DNA from: Streptomyces fumanus
Lineage (GTDB): Bacteria; Actinomycetota; Actinomycetes; Streptomycetales; Streptomycetaceae
Direction: 5' to 3'
Length of the DNA: 64,000 bases
Assembly (NCBI RefSeq): GCF_014655295.1
Contig: NZ_BNBI01000007.1
Location: 424,704-488,703 of the forward strand
The position numbers and the translations under genes were made by a program. The stretch's first letter is position 1; each line of letters begins with the position of its first letter. This document shows positions 59,085 to 64,000 of the stretch, one piece after another. The notes beneath the pieces are model-generated. The model saw only the letters and a list, made by a program, of their open reading frames with translations, was not told the DNA's origin and searched no databases.

Positions 59085-60062
59085 CTACCGGTCGTGGTGC
59101 AGGACGATCTTGCCCCGTGCCTTGCCCTCCTCGACGAGGCGGTGGGCCTCGGCCGCGGCGCTCAGCGGCAGCGCGTGCACGGCGGGCGGGCGCAGCGAAC
59201 CGTCCGCGAGCAGACGGGAGACGAACCCCGCCGCCTCGGCGAGTTCACCGGCCGACGCCTGGGAGATGGCGAACCCGACGATCGAGCAGTCCTTCACGTA
59301 CAGGCGGCCCACCGGCAGTACGGGAGCCGTGGTCAGCCCCGAGAGCAGCACGATCCTGCCCCGCCTGGCCAGCAGGTCCACCGTGGTCGCCAGGTCGTTG
59401 CGCGCGGAGGTGTCCACGTACATGTCGACACCCGAGGGCGCGGCCCGGCGGATCAGGTCGGTGGCCCCGGCGTCCCGGTAGTCGACGAAGACCTCGGCGC
59501 CCAGTGCCCGCACCCGCTCCGAGCTGTCCGCGCCCGCCACCGCGACGACCCGGGCACCGGCGCGCGCCGCCATGAGCACCAGGGCGCTGCCCACGTTGCC
59601 GCCGGCCCCCACGACGACCACCGTCTCGCCCACCCGCAGCCGGCCGTGTGTGAACAGCGCCAGATACGCCGTCGTCGCCGGATGGGCCACCGCCACGGCA
59701 TCGGCCGCCGCCACCCCGGCGGGCAGCCGGTACAGCCGGTCGGCGGTGACCAGCGCCCGCTCGGCGGCGGCGCCCTGCCGCCCGGCGTACCCCAGGCTGT
59801 TGCACCACACCCGGTCACCGACCGAGAACCCGGTCACCGCCGGCCCGGTCGCCGCGACCGTGCCCACCAGGTCGCGGCCGATCACGAACGGCAGCGGCAC
59901 ATCGGTGCGCCAGGCACCCGAGCGCACGAAGGTGTCGACGTGGTTGACCGCGCTGACCTCGACCTCGACGAGGACGTCCGCCGATCCCGGCCGGGGCGTG
60001 GGCAGCTCCCCGTACCGGATCACCTCCGGCGGCCCGAACTGTTCTATGTAGGCGGCAAACAT
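59085..60062 (-). CDS. NADPH:quinone oxidoreductase-like medium-chain dehydrogenase (zinc-independent)
   Basis: A 325-residue QOR/zeta-crystallin-type protein. It begins MFAAYIEQFGPPEVIRYGELP, has the NADPH-binding VVVGAGGNVGSALVLMA near residue 150 and lacks the zinc ligands of true alcohol dehydrogenases. These enzymes reduce quinones or enones. The ATG at 60062 was chosen because it matches the usual family N-terminus; an in-frame ATG at 60074 is possible. Divergent from the exported berberine-type oxidase gene, with about 210 bp between them. Confidence 0.85.
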   Translation of the reverse strand: MFAAYIEQFGPPEVIRYGELPTPRPGSADVLVEVEVSAVNHVDTFVRSGAWRTDVPLPFVIGRDLVGTVAATGPAVTGFSVGDRVWCNSLGYAGRQGAAAERALVTADRLYRLPAGVAAADAVAVAHPATTAYLALFTHGRLRVGETVVVVGAGGNVGSALVLMAARAGARVVAVAGADSSERVRALGAEVFVDYRDAGATDLIRRAAPSGVDMYVDTSARNDLATTVDLLARRGRIVLLSGLTTAPVLPVGRLYVKDCSIVGFAISQASAGELAEAAGFVSRLLADGSLRPPAVHALPLSAAAEAHRLVEEGKARGKIVLHHDR

Positions 60063-60166
60063 GGTGCCGATCATGCCGCAGAGCACGGCCCCCGGGCCGG
60101 ACGACGACCCCACAGTGTGTCACCTGGACCGGACCCTGGCCACACCAACCCGACCAGCGCGGACGG

Positions 60167-60175
60167 TACTTGACA
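60167..60175 (+). promoter_or_regulatory. TACTTGACA motif upstream of the exported berberine-type oxidase gene
   Basis: Identical to the 9-mer at 14721-14729 and placed at a similar distance (105 bp) from the start of the paralogous gene. Contains a consensus -35 hexamer, but no clear -10 was found. Confidence 0.35.
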
Positions 60176-60271
60176 TAGACGAGCGGCTTCTGTGCCGCCA
60201 CCGGCGGGCCATGGGCACGCTGGGGCCGCTTGGCAACCCAGACCGGACGCGCTCGCCGAATGGAGCTGCAT

Positions 60272-61900
60272 GTGACTCAGTTGAACAGGAGACGGTTCAT
60301 GGCCGGAGCGGGCGCCGCTGTGGCCGCCTCCGGGACCGTCGCCACCCTCGATACGCTCACGCCCGCCGCGCACGCGGCCCCCGGGACCGCCACCGGCGCG
60401 ATCCCCACCGTCAGGCCCGGCGACGCCCGGTACGCCGACATGGTCTCCGGCATGAACGCCCGTCTCGTCGGCACCCCCGAGGCCGTCCGGCTGCCCGCCA
60501 CCACCGAGCAGGTGGTGCAGGTGGTGAGCGAGGCCGTCCGGGCCGGCAAGCGGATCGTGGTACGCAGCGGCGGCCACTGCTTCGAGGACTTCGTCTTCAA
60601 CAAGGAGGCCCAGGTCATCGCCGACCTGCGGCTGATGAACCGGGTCGGCTACGACGAGCGGCGGCGCGCCTTTTACGTCGAGCCGGGCGCCACCCTCCTC
60701 GACATCTACGAGACCCTGCACAACGGCTGGGGCGTGACGATCCCCGGTGGCGGCTGCCACAGCGTCGGCGCCGGCGGCCACTTCGCCGGCGGCGGCTACG
60801 GCGTCCTGTCCCGGGCGCACGGCATCGTCATCGACCACATCTACGCCGCCGAGGTCGTCACCGTCGACCGCAAGGGCCGGGTGCGGGCCGTCGTGGCCAC
60901 CAGGGAACCGAACGACCCCAACCGCGACCTGCTGTGGGCGCTCGCGGGCGGTGGCGGCGGCAACTTCGGCATCGTCACCAAGTACTGGCTGCGCAGCCGC
61001 GGCGCCAAGGGCAACGACCCCGGCCGGCTGCTGCCCAAACCGCCGTCCCGGGTCGTCTACACCCAGGTCACCTGGCCCTGGGAGCAGATCACCGAGGCCG
61101 GCTTCACCAACCTGCTGCGCAAGTACAGCAAGTGGTCCAAGGACAACGCCGCCATGGACTCGGAGTACCTGGACCTCGGACACTGGCTGTTCCTCAACCA
61201 CGTGTCGGCCGGCACCCTCTTCCTGGTGGCGCAGATCAACGCCGACCGGCCCGGCGCCCAGCAGCGGATGGACGCCTTCGTCGACTTCCTCAGCGAGGCG
61301 ATGGGCGCCGAGCCGAACTGGCGCGACTCCCAGACCCTGCCGTTCATGAAGGCCACCACCTACAGCACCACCGGCGGCGAGACCCTCAACAACCCGAACC
61401 TGCGCACCTTCCACAAGTCCGCGTTCGTCAAGGACGTCTTCCCCCAGCGCCAGATCGACGCGCTGTACAAGAACCTGACGCGCAAGGACCACGACAACCT
61501 CTACAGCTACATCGTGCTGGCCTCCGCGGGCGGGCGGATCAACGAGCTGGGCCCCCACGACACCCCGGCACCGCACCGCGACTCGCACCTGCTGATGTTC
61601 TACGAGTGCTACTGGCACGACGCCGCCAAGGACGAGGCCAACATCGCCTGGCTGCGCGACATCTACCGCGACGTCTACGCCGACACCGGCGGCGTCCCCG
61701 TACCCAACGACGTCACCGACGGCTGCTACGTCAACTACCCGGACAGCGACCTGAGCGACCCCGCGTTCAACAAGTCCGGCCTGCCCTGGCACCAGTTCTA
61801 CTACAAGGACAACTACGCCCGGCTGCAGAAGGTCAAGGCGGCCTGGGACCCGCGCAACGTCTTCCACCACCGGCAGTCCATCGAGCTGCCCGGCAGGTGA
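60272..61900 (+). CDS. Berberine-bridge-enzyme-like FAD oxidase with Tat signal peptide
   Basis: A 542-residue paralogue of the oxidase at 14840. It differs by a twin-arginine signal: LNRRRFMAGAGAAVAASG followed by an AHA-A cleavage region at about residues 34-37. His102 (RSGGHCFED) and Cys162 (PGGGCHSVGAGGHFAGGGYG) should bind FAD bicovalently, and Tat export fits a protein that folds around FAD before secretion. It probably performs a final oxidation or cyclisation outside the cytoplasm. GTG at 60272 has GGAG 6 nt upstream; an in-frame ATG at 60260 is possible. Confidence 0.9.
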   Translation: MTQLNRRRFMAGAGAAVAASGTVATLDTLTPAAHAAPGTATGAIPTVRPGDARYADMVSGMNARLVGTPEAVRLPATTEQVVQVVSEAVRAGKRIVVRSGGHCFEDFVFNKEAQVIADLRLMNRVGYDERRRAFYVEPGATLLDIYETLHNGWGVTIPGGGCHSVGAGGHFAGGGYGVLSRAHGIVIDHIYAAEVVTVDRKGRVRAVVATREPNDPNRDLLWALAGGGGGNFGIVTKYWLRSRGAKGNDPGRLLPKPPSRVVYTQVTWPWEQITEAGFTNLLRKYSKWSKDNAAMDSEYLDLGHWLFLNHVSAGTLFLVAQINADRPGAQQRMDAFVDFLSEAMGAEPNWRDSQTLPFMKATTYSTTGGETLNNPNLRTFHKSAFVKDVFPQRQIDALYKNLTRKDHDNLYSYIVLASAGGRINELGPHDTPAPHRDSHLLMFYECYWHDAAKDEANIAWLRDIYRDVYADTGGVPVPNDVTDGCYVNYPDSDLSDPAFNKSGLPWHQFYYKDNYARLQKVKAAWDPRNVFHHRQSIELPGR

Positions 61901-61915
61901 GACCCACCCACCCGA

Positions 61916-61998
61916 AGCGGGCTGTGCGACCGTCCGGGCCGCACAGCCCGCTCCGCTGCCGCCGCCCCGGCCGGGCACCGCGCCGGCGGCCGGGGCGG
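61916..61998. terminator. Two tandem hairpins between converging genes
   Basis: Hairpin 1 is AGCGGGCTGTGCG / CGCACAGCCCGCT (61916-61928, 61940-61952). Hairpin 2 is CCGCCCCGGCCG / CGGCCGGGGCGG (61962-61973, 61987-61998). They lie between the exported oxidase and the luciferase-like gene. Confidence 0.75.
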
Positions 61999-62006
61999 TA
62001 CGGGGC

Positions 62007-62915
62007 TCACAGCAACGCGCGTGCCTCGGCGATCAGCTCGACCTGCTGCTGCCAGTCACCGCCGTCGACCACGAGGTCGAGGTGGTCGGCGCCGGCCTCC
62101 GCGTAGGCGGCGAACCGCTCCGCGGCCTCCTTCGGGCTGCCCCCGATCGGCACCAGCGGCGCCTCCTCCGGCGTCAGCCCGTACATGTCCACCAGGCTCT
62201 TTTCGAACGCCACGCGGGCCGAGCGCACCGACTCCTCGTCACCGAGCCCGGCGTGCAGCCACACCGTGGTGCTCGGCGCGGGCCGCCCCGCCTCCTCGGC
62301 GATCTCCCGCAGCCTCGCCACACCGCGGGCCACCGTCGCCGGCGGGACCATCGACGGCAGCCAGCCGTCCGCGTGCAGCGCGGCCCGCCGGATCGCACCG
62401 TCGGAGTTGCCCGCGATCAGCACCGGCGGTGCCGGCACGGCCGGTGCCAGCGTGAGCGCGGGGCCGTCCGGCAGCGTCGTCTCCTCGCCGGCCAGCAACT
62501 GCGGCAGCAGCTCCAGGGAGCGCACCAGCCGGGCGTTGCGGCCCTCCGGGGCGGCCCCCACGGCCTGCCAGAACGGCGTCCCCGGGGCCCCGCCCGACCC
62601 GACGCCCAGGACGACGCGGTCGCCGGACAGCCGCTGCAACGTGCCGATCTGGGCGGCGGTCCAGGCGATGTTCCGCAGCGGCAGCACCAGGACGCCGAAC
62701 CGCAGCTCCACCCGCGTGGTCACGGCGGCGGCCGCCGAGAGGGCGACGGTGGCCTCCAGAGCGGGTGTGCCGTTGCCCATGATGAAGTCGGACACGGACA
62801 CGGAGTCCAGGCCGGCCTGTTCGACGTGGCGGGCACCGGCCGCTATGCCTGGGAAACCCTTCGGCGCCAGGTCGGCCATGGTGGGCAGGGAGATGCCGAC
62901 TTTGATCGCTGGCAA
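62007..62915 (-). CDS. Luciferase-like (LLM class) flavin-dependent oxidoreductase
   Basis: A 302-residue TIM-barrel protein of the bacterial luciferase superfamily. It begins PAIKVGISLPTMADLAPKGF and has RVELRFGVLVLPLRNIAWTAAQIGTLQRLSGDRVVLGVGSGG, the usual flavin-binding core. It could use FMNH2, fed by the FMN reductase at 46908, or F420, and the sequence does not decide between them. The start is a TTG at 62915, supported by GGAGG 5 nt upstream. It may hydroxylate or reduce the product, or lie just outside the cluster, since it borders the housekeeping korA gene. Confidence 0.83.
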   Translation of the reverse strand: MPAIKVGISLPTMADLAPKGFPGIAAGARHVEQAGLDSVSVSDFIMGNGTPALEATVALSAAAAVTTRVELRFGVLVLPLRNIAWTAAQIGTLQRLSGDRVVLGVGSGGAPGTPFWQAVGAAPEGRNARLVRSLELLPQLLAGEETTLPDGPALTLAPAVPAPPVLIAGNSDGAIRRAALHADGWLPSMVPPATVARGVARLREIAEEAGRPAPSTTVWLHAGLGDEESVRSARVAFEKSLVDMYGLTPEEAPLVPIGGSPKEAAERFAAYAEAGADHLDLVVDGGDWQQQVELIAEARALL

Positions 62916-63253
62916 GACGTCCTCCGTGTCGCGTGACGATGGTGAGCGCCACCCCCGGACCGGATCACCGGACCGGTCCGGCTGCCCGATCGCACGGCGA
63001 TGGCCGTAGCAGCGTAGCGACGGACGCGCGGCCGGGCCCGGATCGCGCCCGCACTATGTCAGCTCGCCCCGCCGCCCGGCGCGCCCCGCCCGGGGCGGAC
63101 ACTTGACGAAGCCCTTCCGGCCTCGTTGCCCGGCGGTCACGGGACGGGGTCCACTCGTGCCGTTGTCAGCAGATGCCGGGGCGTCAGGTCCACTCAGCGC
63201 AGCGATGCCCGGCGGGTGCTCGTGGTCAGGACGACTCTGGAGTCAGTACCGAC
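62916..63253. other. Divergent spacer between the LLM oxidoreductase and korA genes
   Basis: About 340 bases without a supported gene. It should contain two divergent promoters. An ACTTGACG motif with a -35-like TTGACG occurs at 63101-63108, about 150 bp before korA. Confidence 0.5.

Positions 63254-64000
<747 letters not shown>

Overview
The window is very GC-rich actinobacterial DNA, almost certainly from a Streptomyces. It has GTG/TTG starts, GGAGG-type ribosome sites, SARP, AfsR-like and LAL regulators, and only two TTA (bldA-type) codons that I could find, both in regulators. Nearly all of it reads as one large specialised-metabolite gene cluster. The right edge enters a housekeeping 2-oxoacid:ferredoxin oxidoreductase gene (korA), which probably marks that border. 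The left edge cuts through a LAL regulator.

Layout, left to right. (1) 1-6.5 kb: LAL regulator (partial), RutE-like nitroreductase, zinc alcohol dehydrogenase, ScbR-like TetR regulator and a SARP. (2) 6.7-12.5 kb: PhzD-like isochorismatase, PhzE-like aminodeoxyisochorismate synthase, a PabA-PabB fusion and a methyltransferase. (3) 12.7-21.3 kb: GAF/PucR regulator, berberine-bridge-type flavin oxidase, a degenerate IS701 transposase-like protein, a degenerate SGNH hydrolase, a PhzC-type DAHP synthase and an EntA-like dehydrogenase. (4) 21.4-27.5 kb: a tight four-gene nitrate-reduction operon. (5) 27.9-30.5 kb: WrbA, an acetyltransferase and a second degenerate IS701-like protein. (6) 30.7-35.8 kb: an isoprenoid operon, ispH / long-chain prenyl synthase / dxs / ispG. 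(7) 36.4-38.8 kb: NB-ARC/LuxR regulator. (8) 38.9-43.3 kb: operon for early deoxysugar steps plus a UbiA-type prenyltransferase. (9) 43.5-49.1 kb: AfsR-like regulator, FMN reductase, 14-TM exporter. (10) 49.3-55.5 kb: late sugar genes, flavin oxidase and glycosyltransferase. (11) 55.6-62.9 kb: MpaB/DUF2236 oxygenase, AMP-forming ligase, SRPBCC protein, quinone-oxidoreductase-like protein, a Tat-exported second berberine-type oxidase and a luciferase-like flavin enzyme. (12) 63.25 kb to the end: korA.

How the genes fit together (inference). PhzC, PhzE, PhzD and the EntA-like dehydrogenase would convert sugar phosphates through chorismate to 3-hydroxyanthranilate. PabAB could add an aminodeoxychorismate branch. 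The MEP genes and prenyl synthase supply a long prenyl diphosphate, and UbiA would attach it to the aromatic ring. The berberine-type oxidases, MpaB-like oxygenase and other flavoenzymes would cyclise or trim the product. The sugar genes predict a TDP-2,6-dideoxy-3-C-methyl hexose of mycarose type, attached by the glycosyltransferase. The predicted product is therefore a glycosylated aminobenzoate meroterpenoid; I do not recognise the cluster as a known one. The embedded nitrate reductase, which has no nitrite reductase beside it, raises the possibility of dedicated nitrite supply. At least six regulators plus two domesticated transposase-like proteins suggest unusually layered control.
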